A stretch of DNA of 64,000 bases from Aulostomus chinensis (Eukaryota; Chordata; Actinopteri; Syngnathiformes; Aulostomidae): the NCBI GenBank assembly GCA_037954235.1, contig JBBMOA010000001.1, positions 16,753,480-16,817,479 of the forward strand, given 5' to 3'. This document shows positions 1 through 12,536 of this stretch, piece by piece. Under the pieces are notes generated by a model. That model saw only the letters and a list, made by a program, of their open reading frames with translations, had not been told where the DNA came from and did not search any database. The position numbers were made by a program, and so were the translations under genes. Each line of letters opens with the position of its first letter. Positions within the stretch are counted from its first letter, which is position 1.

Positions 1-3000
1 AACTCTTACTACATTACTGTAGCATCATTTTGAGGTTCGTAGCAACTCTCACTACATCACTGACAGCATTATTTTGAGGTTTTTTTGCAACTCTCACCAC
101 ATTACTGTCAGCATCATTTTGAGGTTCGTAGCAACTCTCACCACATCACTGTAGCAGCATTTTGAGGTTTTTAGCAACTTTCACTACTTCACTGTAGCAT
201 CATTTGGAGGATAGTAGCAACTCTCACCACATCACTGTCGCATCATTTCTTAGATTAGTAGCAACTCTCACTACATCACTGGAGCATCATTTTGAGGTTT
301 TAAGCAACTCTCACCACATCACGATCGCATCATTTTGAGATTTTAAGCAACTCTCACTACATGACTGTAAGCATCATTTTAAGGTTTTAAGCAACTCTTT
401 CTGTATCACTGGAGCATCATTTTGAGATTTGAAGCAACTCTCACTACATCACTTTCGCATCATTTTCTAGATTAGTAGCAACTCTCACTACATCACTGGA
501 GCATCATTTTGAGATTTTTACCAACACTTCATACATCACTGCAGCATCATTTTGAGGTTTTTAGCAACTCTCACCACATCACTGTAGCATCATTTTGAGA
601 TTTTAAGCAACTCTCACTACATCACTGCAGCATCATTTGGAGGATAGTAGCAAGTCTCACCACATCACTTTAGCATCATTTCTTAGATTAGTAGCAACTC
701 TCAGTACATCATTGTAGCATCATGTTGAGGATAGTACCAAATCTCACTTCACGACTGTCAGCATCATTTTGAGGTTCGTAGCAACTCTTCCTACATTACT
801 GGAGCATCGTTTTGAGTTTTTTGAAACTATTACCACATCACTGTCACATCATTTTGAGATTTTAAGCAACTCTCACTTCATCACTGTAGCATCATTTGGA
901 GGATAGTAGCAACTCTCACTACATGACTGTCAGCATCATTTTTAAAGGTTTTAAGCAACTCTTATTGCATCACTGGAGCATTATTTTGAGGTTTTTAGTC
1001 AACCTAATACATTACTGTCGCATCATTTTGAGGATCGTAGCAACTCTCACTACATCACTGTAGCATCATGTTGAGGATAGTAGCAAATCTCACTTCACGA
1101 CTGTCAGCATCATTTTGAGGTTCGTAGCAACTCTTACTACATCACTGGAGCATCATTTTGAGTTTTTTTAAACTATTACCACATCACTGTCACATCATTT
1201 TGAGATTTTAAGCAACTCTCACTACATCACTGTAGCATCATTTGGAGGATAGTAGCAACTCTCACTACATGACTGTCAGCATCATTTTTAAAGGTTTTAA
1301 GCAACTCTTATTTCATCACTGGAGCATCATTTTGAGGTCCGTAGCAACTCTCACTACATTACTGACAGCATAATTTTTAGATTTTTAGCACCTCTCATCA
1401 CATCACTTTAGCATCATTTTGAGATTTTTAGCAACTCTCACCACATCACTGAAGCATGATTTTTAGATTTTTAGCAACTCTTCCTACATTACTGTAGCAT
1501 CATTTCTTAGATTAGTAGCAACTCTCACTACATCACTGGAGCATCATTTTGAGGTTCGTAGCAACTCTCACTACATTACTTTAGCATCATTTTGAGGTTC
1601 GTAGCATCTCTCACTACATTACTGACAGCATCATTGTGAGGTTTTTAGCAACTCTCGCCACATCACTTTAGCATCATTTTGAGATTTTTAGCAACTCTTC
1701 CGACATCACTGTAGCAGCATTTTGAGGTTTTTAGCAACTTTCACTACTTCACTGGAGCATCATTTTGAGGTTTTAAGCAACTCTTACTACATCACTGTCG
1801 CAACATTTTGAGGTTTTTAGCAACTTAATACATTACTGTAGCATCATTTTGAGGTTTTTAGCAACTTAATACATTACTGTAGCATCATTTTGAGGTTTTA
1901 AGCAACTCTCACTACATTACTGTGGAATCATTTGGAGGATAGTAGCAACTCTCACTACATCACTGTAGCATCATTTTCAGGATAGTAGCAAATCTCACTT
2001 CACGACTGTCAGCATCATTTTGAGGTTCGTAGCAACTCTTACTACATCACTGGAGCATCATTTTGAGTTTTTTGAAACTATTACCACATCACTGTCACAT
2101 CATTTTGAGATTTTAAGCAACTCTCACTACATCACTGTGGCATCATTTGGAGGATAGTAGCAACTCTCACTACATGACTGTCAGCATCATTTTTAAATTT
2201 TTTAAACAACTCTCACTACATCACTGTAGCATCATTTTTAGGTTTTTAGCAACTTAATACATTACTGTAGCATCATTTTGAGGATCGTGAAACTCTCACC
2301 ACATCACTGTAGCATCATTTTGAGGTTCGTGGCAACTCTCACTACGTCACTGTAGCATCATTTTGAAGATTTTAGCAACTCTCACCACATCACTTTAGCA
2401 TCATTTTGAGATTTTTAGCAACACTTACATTACTTTTGCATTATTGAGGTTCGTAGCAACTCTCACTACATTACTTTAGCATCATTTTGAGGTTCGTAGC
2501 ATCTCTCACTACATTACTGACAGCATCATTGTGAGGTTTTTAGCAACTCTCGCCACATCACTTTAGCATCATTTTGAGATTTTTAGCAACTCTTCCGACA
2601 TCACTGTAGCAGCATTTTGAGGTTTTTAGCAACTTTCACTACTTCACTGGAGCATCATTTTGAGGTTTTAAGCAACTCTTACTACATCACTGTAGCAACA
2701 TTTTGAGGTTTTTAGCAACTTAATACATTACTGTAGCATCATTTTGAGGTTTTTAGCAACTTAATACATTACTGTAGCATCATTTTGAGGTTCGTAGCAA
2801 CTCTTAGAACATTACTGTAGCATCATTTTGAGGTTTTAAGCAACTCTCACTACATTACTGTGGAATCATTTGGAGGATAGTAGCAAATCTCACTACATCA
2901 CTGTAGCATCATTTTCAGGATAGTAGCAAATCTCACTTCACGACTGTCAGCATCATTTTGAGGTTCGTAGCAACTCTTACTACATCACTGGAGCATCATT

Positions 3001-4380
3001 TTGAGTTTTTTGAAACTATTACCACATCACTGTCACATCATTTTGAGATTTTAAGCAACTCTCACTACATCACTGTGGCATCATTTGGAGGATAGTAGCA
3101 ACTCTCACTACATGACTGTCAGCATCATTTTTAAATTTTTTAAACAACTCTCACTACATCACTGTAGCATCATTTTTAGGTTTTTAGCAACTTAATACAT
3201 TACTGTAGCATCATTTTGAGGATCGTGAAACTCTCACCACATCACTGTAGCATCATTTTGAGGTTCGTGGCAACTCTCACTACGTCACTGTAGCATCATT
3301 TTGAAGATTTTAGCAACTCTCACCACATCACTTTAGCATCATTTTGAGATTTTTAGCAACACTTACATTACTTTTGCATTATTGAGGTTCGTAGCAACTC
3401 TCACTACATTACTGTAGCATCATTTTGAGGTTCGTCGCAACTCTCACCACATTACTGGTGTATCATTTCTTAGGTTAGTAGCAACTCTCACTACATCACT
3501 GTCGCTTCATTTCTTAGGTTAGTAGAAACATTCATTGCATCACTGTAGCATAATTTTGAGGTACGTAGCAACTCTCACTACATCACTGTCAGCATCATTT
3601 TGAGGATAGTTGCAACTCTCACTACATCACTTTAGCATCATTTTCAGATTAGTAGCAACTCTCACCACATCACTGTAGCATCATTTCTTAGGTTTTTAGC
3701 AACTCTAACCACATCACTGTAGCCTTATTTTGAGATTTTTAGCAACTATCACTACATCAATGTAGCATCATTTTGAGATTAGTAGCAACTCTCATTACAT
3801 CACTTTAGCATCATTTTGAGGTTAGTAGCAACTCTCACTACATGACTGACAGCATCATTTTTAGGATCGGAGCAACTCTCACTACATGACTGTAGCATCA
3901 TTTTGAGGTCTTTAGCAACTCTCACTACATCACTGGAGCATCATTTTGAGGTTTGAAGCAACTCTCACTCCATCACTTTAGCATCATTTTGAAGTTTGAA
4001 GCAACTCTCAATACATCACTGGAGCATCATTTTGGGATTATTAGCAACTCTCATTTCATCACTTTAGCATCATTTTGAGGTTTTTAGCAACTCTCACTAC
4101 ATCACTGGAGCATCATTATGAGGATAGTAGCAACTCTCACTACATCACTGCAGCATCATTTTGAGATTAGTAGCAACTTTTACTACATGACTTTAGCATC
4201 ATTTATTAGGTTAGTAGCAACTCTCACCACATCACTGTAGCATCATTTCTTAGTTGAGAAGAAACTCTCATTACATCACTTTAGCATCATTTTGATCTTA
4301 GTCCCAAGTCTTACTGTATTATTGACAGCATCATTTTGAGGTTTGTAGCAACTCTCACTACATCACTGGAGCATCATTTT
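1..4380 (+). repeat. Minisatellite block 1 (about 43-bp monomer, subfamily A)
   Basis: Uninterrupted tandem array of a monomer built from AGCAACTCTC, then (A/C)(C/T)ACATCACTG, then TAGCATCATTTT, then GAGGTTCGT or GAGATTTTTA. Monomers vary at the AGC/CAGC position, giving 42-44 bp, so about 100 copies. A higher-order duplication of roughly 0.9 kb is visible: the variant GTAGCATCTC recurs at 1601 and 2496, and a variant ending in TTTAAA recurs near 2188 and 3126. No gene lies inside. The array continues beyond the left edge of the window. Confidence 0.97.
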
Positions 4381-5628
4381 ATTCTTGAGATTGGGGACCA
4401 ATAATTTTAATGTCCATTTTGGGGACATGTACTGTACACACACACACAGATTTATGAAAGTCACTTTCAGGTGCCTGAAATTCCTTTGGGGACTAAAGTC
4501 TAGAAAAGTAATTTGAACATTTGTGTGTACTTTTTTTTTGTGATGATAAGATTTTCACCGACCAAGTCAGCCATATTGGCACCACAATCCAATTGGCATG
4601 TCAATAAACATCACCCAATAAACCAGGTCTTCTGTCTAAATGTATGTCACTGAAACATACTGTATTGTATTGCCTCACACTTACAGCATACAAGGATGCA
4701 TGGCGTGGGTGGAACTGCCTGAATCTCTTCTGCAATGGAAGTTTGGTCAACCGTGTGGAACATTCCTGCACGATCCCCTTTGAGTGTGAAAGTAGCATCA
4801 ACACAGCACCACGTGGTCCACCAGCAGCTTGGATTTCTGGTCCTTGTCTTGTAGTTCCACTTGACTTCTCCAAGGGAAGAGACTGCAAATAGTCAAGAAC
4901 TCTGGGAAATTTGGTGGCTGTGGCCTCCTCAAATTCCACATTGATGTGGACACCAGTTCAAAGTTTGAAGTGCAGTTATCAACTCTGCACTGAAGTTGTT
5001 TCGTTAAAGGATAAATGATTTCCATTGTCCAATGATTTTTTTACATTCCAATCCTCTAAAGTGATGGACTGATACTGTAAATATGTAGAAATTCTCTATT
5101 GTTCAAAGTACAGATTCTGTGTTTATACATTGTTGTAGTTTTTATACTTGGAGAAAAAAGAATCTAACAGGAAATCACTGTAGAAAGTTGGCTCAGTTTC
5201 ATAAAGTAACAACTAAATAGCTTCAATTGACAGTGATTGACCTTAAACTTGGCTATTTTAATGCACTATGCTTGCTTTTCCACTGTCAAATGAACTTTTT
5301 TAATGGGAAATTCCTGCTCATAGACTGGTTTGTTTCATAAATGAACCAGTAAGAGCCCTGAACTTAGAGAAGAACCTGAAAGGTCCTTGTTCTTCATGTG
5401 TTTTTCCATGATGGGCCTGTTTTCCTGCAGTTGAATGCACATTGATCAACACTAAATGGACTGTAATTTAATGAGTTGGGACTGTGAAACCTGCTGTGTA
5501 TTTTTAGTTTATTCCATGTAATTTTGTGGAACAGTTCATTACTGTAATTTGACGGTATTCATCTGGAAACTCTGCTGACTGACTTTTTACTGTTTTTTTT
5601 ATAGTTTTTTTTCTTGACAGTGTACACA
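4381..5628. other. Non-satellite stretch, no supported gene; possible decayed coding remnant at 4640-4960
   Basis: The satellite stops and ordinary AT-rich sequence begins. At 4640-4960 both strands have short open frames. On the minus strand the frames look protein-like only if several are combined, which suggests an old, frameshifted coding remnant whose family I do not recognise. The rest, including T-rich runs before 5620, holds nothing I can name. Confidence 0.4.
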
Positions 5629-5760
5629 GAGGTCTGGTGGTTGAGCCGGGGCATTTTTACAAGCTGCTACCTGAAATTAATGCATTTCTTCATTCAAAAG
5701 ACAAAACGGTCCCAGAGCTGATCGACCCAGAATGGAAATGGCACCTCGCATTTTGTGTTT
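5629..5760 (+). pseudogene. hAT transposase fragment, GTF2IRD2/Charlie-like
   Basis: The plus strand encodes LPEINAFLHSKDKTVPELID, then PEWKWHLAFCV. This matches the conserved block of the hAT transposase domesticated in GTF2IRD2 and common in fish as 'GTF2I repeat domain-containing 2-like'. The usual RWLSRG motif just upstream is present as WWLSRG but in another frame, so there is a frameshift at about 5655. A stop-rich region follows, so only about 40 codons survive. An AG acceptor-like site at 5620 precedes the block, which may echo a former exon edge. It is a transposon relic, not a gene; the family call is from memory of the motif. Confidence 0.7.
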
Positions 5761-6359
5761 GTGTCCCACAACATTGTCTGGCAGACAGTTGACCTGTCAA
5801 TCACACACAGAGTCCCGCCCCCACACAGCTGAGAAACGCAGCTCTCAGCAGCTGCCTCAGTCACACAGAAGATAGACGCGTTTCCTGGTTGGCGAGTGCA
5901 GACACAACTTCTCTGAGTGCAGGATTCACTTCTCTCATTGCTGTTTGTTCACTGTTGAGGTTTTATTCCTCCACCAACCTGCTTCTGTCTGGAAAGAAAC
6001 AAATAACTGGAGTGCTGCACATCAACAAACTTGGAGTTTGGACACGGACGAATGAAGTTTGGCTTTTTGTTTCTTCCATCAGATCAGAGCTGATAGGAAA
6101 AACAATCAGGTGGTTTCATTAAACCAGCAGTGAGCTGGACTTCAGCCCAGGTCCACAGTCCCACTGTCAGTTCACTTCAACATGAATGAACAAAATCCAA
6201 CCCTCACCTGGCCTGGAAATAAATAACAATTGCATAACAATAACTCCTTTATTTCTCTCCTGTTCAGGTCCAGTTGGACTCACTCATCTCTATTTGGTAG
6301 GATTTCACTTCATGAGTTCAGAAGCATCTTCACATGAGACGCTGGTTCCTCACATTGAT
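5761..6359. other. Non-coding stretch, nothing recognised
   Basis: Mixed-composition sequence. The small open frame at 5889-6122 has no recognisable motif and no coding-like composition. I see no RNA gene or element ends here. Confidence 0.4.
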
Positions 6360-6534
6360 TGATCATTGAATTCTGTCTTTGATCTCTGAATTCTGTGTTT
6401 GATGTCTGAATTCTGTGTTTGATCTCTGAATTCTGTGTTTGATGTCTGAATTCTATGTGTGATGTCTGAATTCTGTCTATGATCTCTGGGTTCTGTGCAT
6501 TGATCTCCTGCTTCAGTCTTTGATCTCTGACTGA
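6360..6534. repeat. Short minisatellite, 20-bp unit
   Basis: About eight to nine tandem units of GAATTCTG(T)(G/C)TTTGAT(C/G)TCT, unit 20 bp. Because three units equal 60 bp, the minus strand stays open (6310-6549) and reads as a repeated peptide rich in Q, N and S, but this is a by-product of the repeat. Similar 'TTTGATCTC...GAATTCTG' words occur singly elsewhere in the window (51640, 55960), so the unit may derive from a local dispersed sequence. Confidence 0.85.
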
Positions 6535-7454
6535 TTCTAAACTCATCAAAGGATCACATCAGCATCTTGCTCCAGACTCCAGATGGTGGTTTTACCAAGT
6601 GCACCACAGTCCTTGTTGCTGTCTGCTGTTGGGTCACAGCAAAGTAAGGAAACAGCCTGACGGTCCTCAGGAGGAAATTCATCAGCCTCCAAAGATGGAG
6701 GTGAATCTAGACCTGCTCATGTTGGCCATCCTTGATGAACTTGGGCGGTACTCTGGTGCAGGGATGAGGTCATGGAGCTGATCTGGGAGCAGTCCTGATG
6801 TTAAATGGACAAAATGTGTCAACATAAAATAAAATTGTAAACCTGTTTGAAGTCTTATTTTGTGTCTGATGGCCATTTTTGAAATCACTAATGATTTTTT
6901 TGACTGAACGTCCTGGATCCTGTGGTGCCTGATGAGGAGACAACTTGAGTACAGAGTTGAAGAGGAGGGTTTTTGGAGGGGAGATGATTTTTGCAGTGTT
7001 CCAAGTCAATAAAATGTCATCATGTTTCAAAATGTCCTCACTAAGATGGTTATTAATCCCTCATTCTCAGCTGCTACAGCCTTTAAAGAAACCCTTTGAC
7101 TGGTGGATCTAACAAAGATCAGATGTTGTCTCCTCTAGAACATCAACAGCTTAACGTTGTGGGCAGGACTCCTACCTGAGCAGGGAGACCCCAATGGACT
7201 TCTAGTCCTGATAGGGAGAGGGAGCCTCCTGGGTCACGGAGTGGGGAACCTGATAGGGAGTGGGACGACCCGCCCATTGTGGGTGATTGACAGGGCAGGT
7301 TTGATCTATGTTTTCATTTTCAAAAGTAATTTTGAACATTTGTGGAAAGTTCGCCCACCTTGAACATGTAGAAGATGTCTTCTGATAGTGAATCGACTGT
7401 TGTCACATTTAAGGATCACTTGAGCTGATAAGATGAAGGCTACACAGGTCCAGC
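6535..7454. other. Non-coding stretch, nothing recognised
   Basis: Contains only short open frames without motifs (for example 6599-6781 and 7157-7363). No element termini or RNA genes seen. Confidence 0.4.
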
Positions 7455-7526
7455 TGGAGATGCCGGGGATTGAACCCAGGGCCTCACACATGCTCAGCAT
7501 GCGCTCTACCACTGAGCTACACCCCC
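7455..7526 (-). tRNA. tRNA-Ala (AGC), variant
   Basis: The minus strand gives a 72-nt cloverleaf starting GGGGGTGTAGCTCAGTGG and ending in CATCTCCA. The acceptor pairs with G-U wobbles. The anticodon stem is CATGC/GTGTG (two wobbles) with loop TGAGCAT, so the anticodon is AGC. Three things are odd. Position 33, almost always U, is G. The T stem (CCTGG/CCCGG) has one mismatch. No run of four or more T follows within 30 nt downstream. Decoding alanine is clear from the overall match to vertebrate tRNA-Ala(AGC), but function is doubtful. Confidence 0.75.
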
Positions 7527-7689
7527 TCTGGTAGAGTCACTGTTTAACTGGTGAATGAATTTCCAGTTGATTTTAGGAAACCTAGAAGTTCCTCAGGTGC
7601 CATCAATCTTAAGTCACTCCTTCACTTTGTGTGTGGTTCAAAGTCAGTGGTTTCATCAGAGCTCAACAACAGAACAAGCTGAAGTCTTC

Positions 7690-7761
7690 TGGAGAACGAG
7701 GGCACCGATCCCACCACCTCTCACATGCCAAGCTAGCGCTCTACCATTGAGCTCCTTCCTC
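7690..7761 (-). pseudogene. Degenerate tRNA-Ala-like sequence (GGC anticodon position)
   Basis: The minus strand retains an A-box-like GCTCAATGGTAGAGCG, an anticodon arm CTAGC-TTGGCAT-GTGAG (GGC at 34-36, one stem mismatch), and a B-box-like GGGATCGGTGCCC. The acceptor ends mispair at two or more positions. It lies 160 bp from the other Ala tRNA in the same orientation. Most likely a tRNA pseudogene or tRNA-derived repeat head. Confidence 0.55.
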
Positions 7762-8351
7762 TGCTCAGCAACATAACAGATAATGCAGGTTGACCTTCAG
7801 GCTGCTGGGAGGTCAACACCTGAAATATTTCCAGGATTCTGTCGTGTTGGTAGAAACAGTTTGAGGGAAGAAAACCCTCAAACATGATGATGTCATTATT
7901 GAAGGCTTTACTGCTCCTAACCTTTGCTTGTTCTTCTGTGGTTGTGAGAGGTTCTGAGTGATGAATGGAAACTGAAGGTTTAGGCATCAGTTCAAAGTAG
8001 CAGGAGCTTAAGGGGACATTTCAGATTTGTTGAAGTTGAGTCCGACTGCCTTCTTGTTCATGACGATGGTGATGTCAGAGTTCTTGCTCAGAACGATCCA
8101 TGCTGTTCCTCCTATTAGTTATGGAAAGTTGGAGCAAAACGTCATGCAGGGTCACAAGGTCACGTGTTTTGTGTTATCAGCAGATTTAATCTATAGAGTG
8201 AGTGACGTGTGGTGTGTTTGTCAGGAGCTTAAAGACCAAAGTTGTTGATGCACAAGAGAAGTACACACGTCAAAGCTGCTTCATTTTAATGAGTGAAACT
8301 GAAAATTGAGAAGAGTGACAACAAAAATGGAGACAAGAAGTCTTCTTCAAA
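7762..8351. other. Non-coding stretch, nothing recognised
   Basis: No motif-bearing frames, no element ends. The small frame 8027-8248 has a hydrophobic start but no supporting evidence. Confidence 0.4.
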
Positions 8352-8371
8352 ACACACACACACACACACAC
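8352..8371. repeat. (AC)n microsatellite
   Basis: Ten uninterrupted AC dinucleotides followed by imperfect CTCACAC runs to about 8385. Confidence 0.9.
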
Positions 8372-8837
8372 TCACACACTCACATAGTCATATACGTGCA
8401 GTCAAATGCCAGTAAATTCTGAGTATTTTTGAATCCATTTTCATTTCATTCTTTTCTTTATGTTGCCCCCTGCTGGACAATAGGTTTAAGGTTAATGTGG
8501 AAAAAAAGCAGACAATAAATACGACTGAACTATTATTGAAATGCCGGCGACTTCATTCGATCTGAAAGTTCATTGTTGACCAAACAGACACTGATACAAC
8601 AGCCTTAAAGTCTACCTCCATCGGCTAAAGATGCCCCTGGATCATAAAGCACAGCTCGACTGCTGGCTAACATGCAGGCGTGGGCCCATCACTGAAATCA
8701 GCAGTCATGAAAAACTGTGCTAGGCCTCCAGACCCAAGCTTGAAGAGGTTTGAAAACTGGACCCAGGAGAATTTTAACTGAAAACCCCTGCTCTGGAGGA
8801 TCTGAGGGATGCATGACTGCCCTCTGTTGACCCGTTT
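8372..8837. other. Non-coding stretch, nothing recognised
   Basis: Unremarkable sequence between the AC repeat and the duplicated segment that starts near 8838. Confidence 0.4.
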
Positions 8838-9330
8838 AATACAGGAATATCTGAGAAGTACTGAGGACGGCAAAGGGTGCTGATTGGCCAGCAGCCCCAC
8901 ACAGGTCAAAGGTCACCCCCACGGCGGACCAGTTTATTATAATAGTCACGACACCATCCGTTACAGTTGGGTTGGGTTCAGGCTCTTCAGCGCTTCTTAT
9001 TTTTCCGTGAGCTCCTCCAGCTGCTGGTCCGTCTCTCCCCTTTTCTTTCTCTTCTGCTTACTTTTTTGTTTCTTTGTTCTTTAACTTTAAACAGAACTTC
9101 TCCTCTCCCCCTTTTCACGGTCACAATACTGTTGACCTCCCGTGAGCCTTGAATCTCCATCCTGACCAGTGGAGAGAAACCACCTTGTGCCTGAGAAGAG
9201 CATCGCGGATCCCAGTGGGAGCCACGGTCGTTGAGATGGAGGCTTGGTAGGCCGTCCCCCCACCAGGTCGTTGGAGAGGTTCCGTACATTGATGAGAACA
9301 ATCCAGCTGAGAACGTGAGCAGGTCCTGTT
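8838..9330. repeat. Copy 1 of a roughly 0.5-kb segment repeated inverted at 48730-49255
   Basis: Read on the minus strand this segment aligns colinearly with 48730-49255. Matching anchors are TTCTCAGCTGGATT (near 9305), TGGTGGG.GGACGGCCT (9250-9265), GACCTCC.GTGAGCCTTGA (9133-9152), GTGAGCTCCT..AGCTGGTCCG (9006-9032) and the TGACCTTTGACCTGTG block (8900-8915). Spacing differs by small indels. The frames are not conserved between the copies, so it is probably a non-coding interspersed repeat or an old inverted duplication, not an exon. Confidence 0.8.
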
Positions 9331-11794
9331 GGTTGTCGTGCTGTCACAGTAACAAAGACCAGTGCTGCATCTGTTCAGGCCTCAACTCCTGTCTCACTGC
9401 CAGCTCCACCTGACTCCTCAGACCCTGCTCAACCTCCATTCAGGAGTTTTCTTTGTTTGGAGGTCACTGACCCTTCATCCTGAACACCTTCTCACCTGCT
9501 ACCTTTGCCGTCCACTTGAGTCTCAGATAAATCTTATGATTCATGTCTGATCCTCCATGTGCCTTCATTGCTTTACTGGTATTATTCCTCTGTCTTACGT
9601 GCTTCCTTGTTTGTATTCAATCCTCTTAAAATTCCAGGAAGTGTTTCAACTGGTTTTTATATTTGTATGTAAGCCTCTGACCCTCAAAGAACTCACTGAC
9701 AAGCTGGAACCTGAGACTGAGCGTTTCTCATTGGACTCTAAATCACAACCAGCGGTGCCCTGAGTAACAACTGTGTTAGCATCCTAAAGCTACATCATCA
9801 CCACCAGCTGATCAAGTCACTACTCTGTACACAAGTCACTGTAACCTAGCAAAGTTGAACCTAGAGGAAAAGTACAGTTGAAGCCAGATGCAAACAGATG
9901 TTGATGTTTACTCTGTAGTCCTGGCAGCAAGTGTCCTTGGAGACGTCACTCCAGACACTCGCAGAGCTGACAGAGATGGTTTGACACAACTCATGATGTT
10001 ACTGCACTGCAACAGTAACGGACCATCGATGGCATCGCTGTGATGGAGGAGGACAAAGAATTCTGTCATCAAGTTTTGTTCATGTTTTGTAAATGTTCTT
10101 CTTGATCTCAGAATTTAGTCTTTGATGTCACAGTGCCAGAACGGACCAAACCTGCCTGTGTCAGAGGAAGCAGAATGACATCAGCATCAGGACATTCAGA
10201 GCCTTCAGAAACGTGGTGATGGTTTCACCAAAGAGGGACCAGTTCAGTAAATGTGGTCAGGCTTCTGAGAGTCTGGGTTCAAGATGGAGTTCGGGGTTTT
10301 AGCGACTCAGAAAAACTGTTTGTGGCTCAGAAAGCAGAGGAGGGCTGATGAAGAGACCTCACAATGAGTGTCATCAAGGAGGAGGAGGTAGTAGACATCA
10401 CATGGGGGGGGGGTAGAGCAGCAAGAAGAGAGGAGGAACAACTTGTTTGAATAAAACAAAGACAAACAATCAAAGAGAGTCAGAGCAGAGGAGCGGCCCT
10501 GAGTCACAGTTAATGGTGGAGTTTGATGATCCATCATTCATCTCCTTTAAATGCTGTCAGGGAGGGAGAGCCGTCTGCTGGTGGTGGTGTTCATTCCTCA
10601 GTGGGAGCCTCTATAGTTGATGTTCTACTACCCTCTGGTGGTGAGGCAGTGGGGATGCAGGTGATCTGCTGGTCTGGTTGAACGTGAGTGGACAGAAATC
10701 TTGTTGAGGTGACTGGGAGTTCCTGACTGTGGTGAGCTGCCTTGCTCCTCCTCAGGTCTTCATGGTGGCTTTCTGCTGGACTGTTGTTGAAGGGAACATG
10801 GCATCCTATCATTTTCAGCTCTGACATCTGGACAGTGGACAGATGTGACATCATCATGGTCTCACTGCCTGCTTTGTTCATGGATCAATGGAACGTTGTG
10901 TTGGAACCTTTATTGTAGAACTGCTATGAGCTGAGAGCTCAGTGTTGTTGGAACAACGCAGCTCCACATGGGACTGATGTGATGAAGAGGTTTTTATTGA
11001 GCTGAAGCTGGAGAGCAACAATCAAAATGGAGCAGCAAACATAATGTCTGGTCTCTCTCTCTTCTCTTCCCCACCTCTCTGTCTCCTCTCCTCCCTCACC
11101 TCCATCTCTCTCCAGCCCTTTTTAGACAGAAAATGTGCCAAATTTGCCGTCTCGTCTGTGTGAAATGGAGGCGTAATATTCCTCTTTTTGAAAAGACACC
11201 CCTTGGTGGGCATCAACACTTGATGTGATGTGCAGCTCACACAACCTCAGTCATTGACAACGCAATGACTGAGGTTGGCAGAGCGGGGCAACAACAGACT
11301 CTTCAACTGAAACCCAGGATGGAAACCATCTCGGAGCAGTTGGCCGCTCTGCAAAGAGGAGAGTGATGTTGAAGCCCAGAAATTTAACTTTACAATTTGG
11401 ATTGGACTGAAAGAGAAGACGGATTGGAATGTGTGCTCCTCCGCCCAAACCCACAGCTTCCTTATCGGCTGCCCCATTGTTTATCCTCCAGGAGAACTCC
11501 TTCTGCCTTGGTGACGTAAATGGCGCGTACTATCCTCCCCTCCCCTTCCCCCGTGTGTTCCTGACCCCTGCCTCTGCCCTCTCCACCTCCCTTGGGGTGG
11601 CAGCACCGACCTTGTAGTCTGGCTGCAGGCCTCACTCTCACTTGCCTCCATTGGGACAACGGACTGTTCAAGTTCAGCGTACATACACAACAAATGTATA
11701 TGTGCTGTCGTTAATTCTGAAGTGTACCATTATTACGATTAAACTGTGCATTCAGGGAACATTAAAGTGGTTTCAATCGTATTCATCAGGTTGA
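9331..11794. other. 2.5-kb non-coding stretch, no supported gene
   Basis: Contains a G10 run (10404-10413), a pyrimidine-rich tract (11047-11115) and a GC-richer block with scattered short frames on both strands (11250-11690). None shows a conserved motif. The block before 11795 could be an eroded part of the LINE whose reverse transcriptase remnant follows, but I cannot show that. Confidence 0.4.
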
Positions 11795-12150
11795 TTTCAG
11801 TTTGTAGACATTCATGATAAATCTTCTATACAAACCAAAGTTAAACACGGTGTTCCTCAAGGTTCAGTGCTGGGGCCAATACTCTTCACTTTATGTATGC
11901 TTCCTTTAGGTCATATTATTGGGAAACAGTCCATAAATTTCCATTGTTACACAGATGATACTCAATTATATTTATCAATAAAGCTGGATGAAGGCCAGCA
12001 GTTGTCTAAAACTCCATGTATGAGTTCCATCTAGGCTGGACTTTTGTAATTCTTTATTATCAGGCTGCACCAACAAGTGATTAAAGACTTGACAGCTGCA
12101 CATGTATTGACAGGAACCAGGAAGAGAAACCATCGTAACAATAACATACA
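11795..12150 (+). pseudogene. LINE reverse-transcriptase remnant (L2/CR1 group)
   Basis: The plus strand from 11797 reads FQFVDIHDKSSIQTKVKHG, then VPQGSVLGPILFTLCMLPLG, then a Y-T-D-D motif followed by TQLYLSI. This is reverse-transcriptase domain 4 (PQGSVLGP) and the catalytic YxDD box in its L2-type context (YADDTQLY is usual; here the second position is T). After about 12000 there are stops and a deletion, then a piece resembling the downstream L2 block (AAHVLTGTRKR) at about 12090-12135. Only a few hundred bases of an element that is normally several kilobases remain. It does not encode a functional enzyme. Confidence 0.8.
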
Positions 12151-12536
12151 CTCATGTAAGATAGTCTGAAGACACTCAAAGATAATTCAGTGTTTGATCA
12201 GTGATCAATACGTCAATATAAAGATCAGTAAGTGGTACCAGGTGGATCTTTCCATGGTGACCTCAGAGAAAATAAGATCAGCCCTCTCACCGTCATATCC
12301 AATGATGGCTCCATTATGTCAGGTTAACTGAGTTCATTTCCTGCTGCATTATCTGAAAAACGCTTTCTAAAACCAGAACCTCCAAGTTGGGTCTGAACGA
12401 CCATGATAAATTGCATTATCTACTCAGTTTGAGTCACACCAACACAGAATGGACAAAGGACATTTTTCTGTTGTGTTGTTTCATGTTTTCCTCATCTAGG
12501 AAGTTTTTGCAACTAATTCAGCAAGACAAATGTCTC
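12151..12536. other. Downstream flank and probable 3' UTR of the zinc-finger gene
   Basis: No frames or motifs. As the zinc-finger gene is transcribed leftwards, its 3' UTR must lie here, but I could not place a polyadenylation signal with confidence. Confidence 0.35.

Noticed and set aside
4601..4939. A 112-codon minus-strand frame
   Set aside because: There is no recognisable family in one frame and protein-like text is split across frames; at best an old remnant, so not called as a gene.
6310..6549. Minus-strand frame with Gln/Asn-rich repeats
   Set aside because: Produced by a 20-bp minisatellite; no start context or neighbours supporting a gene.
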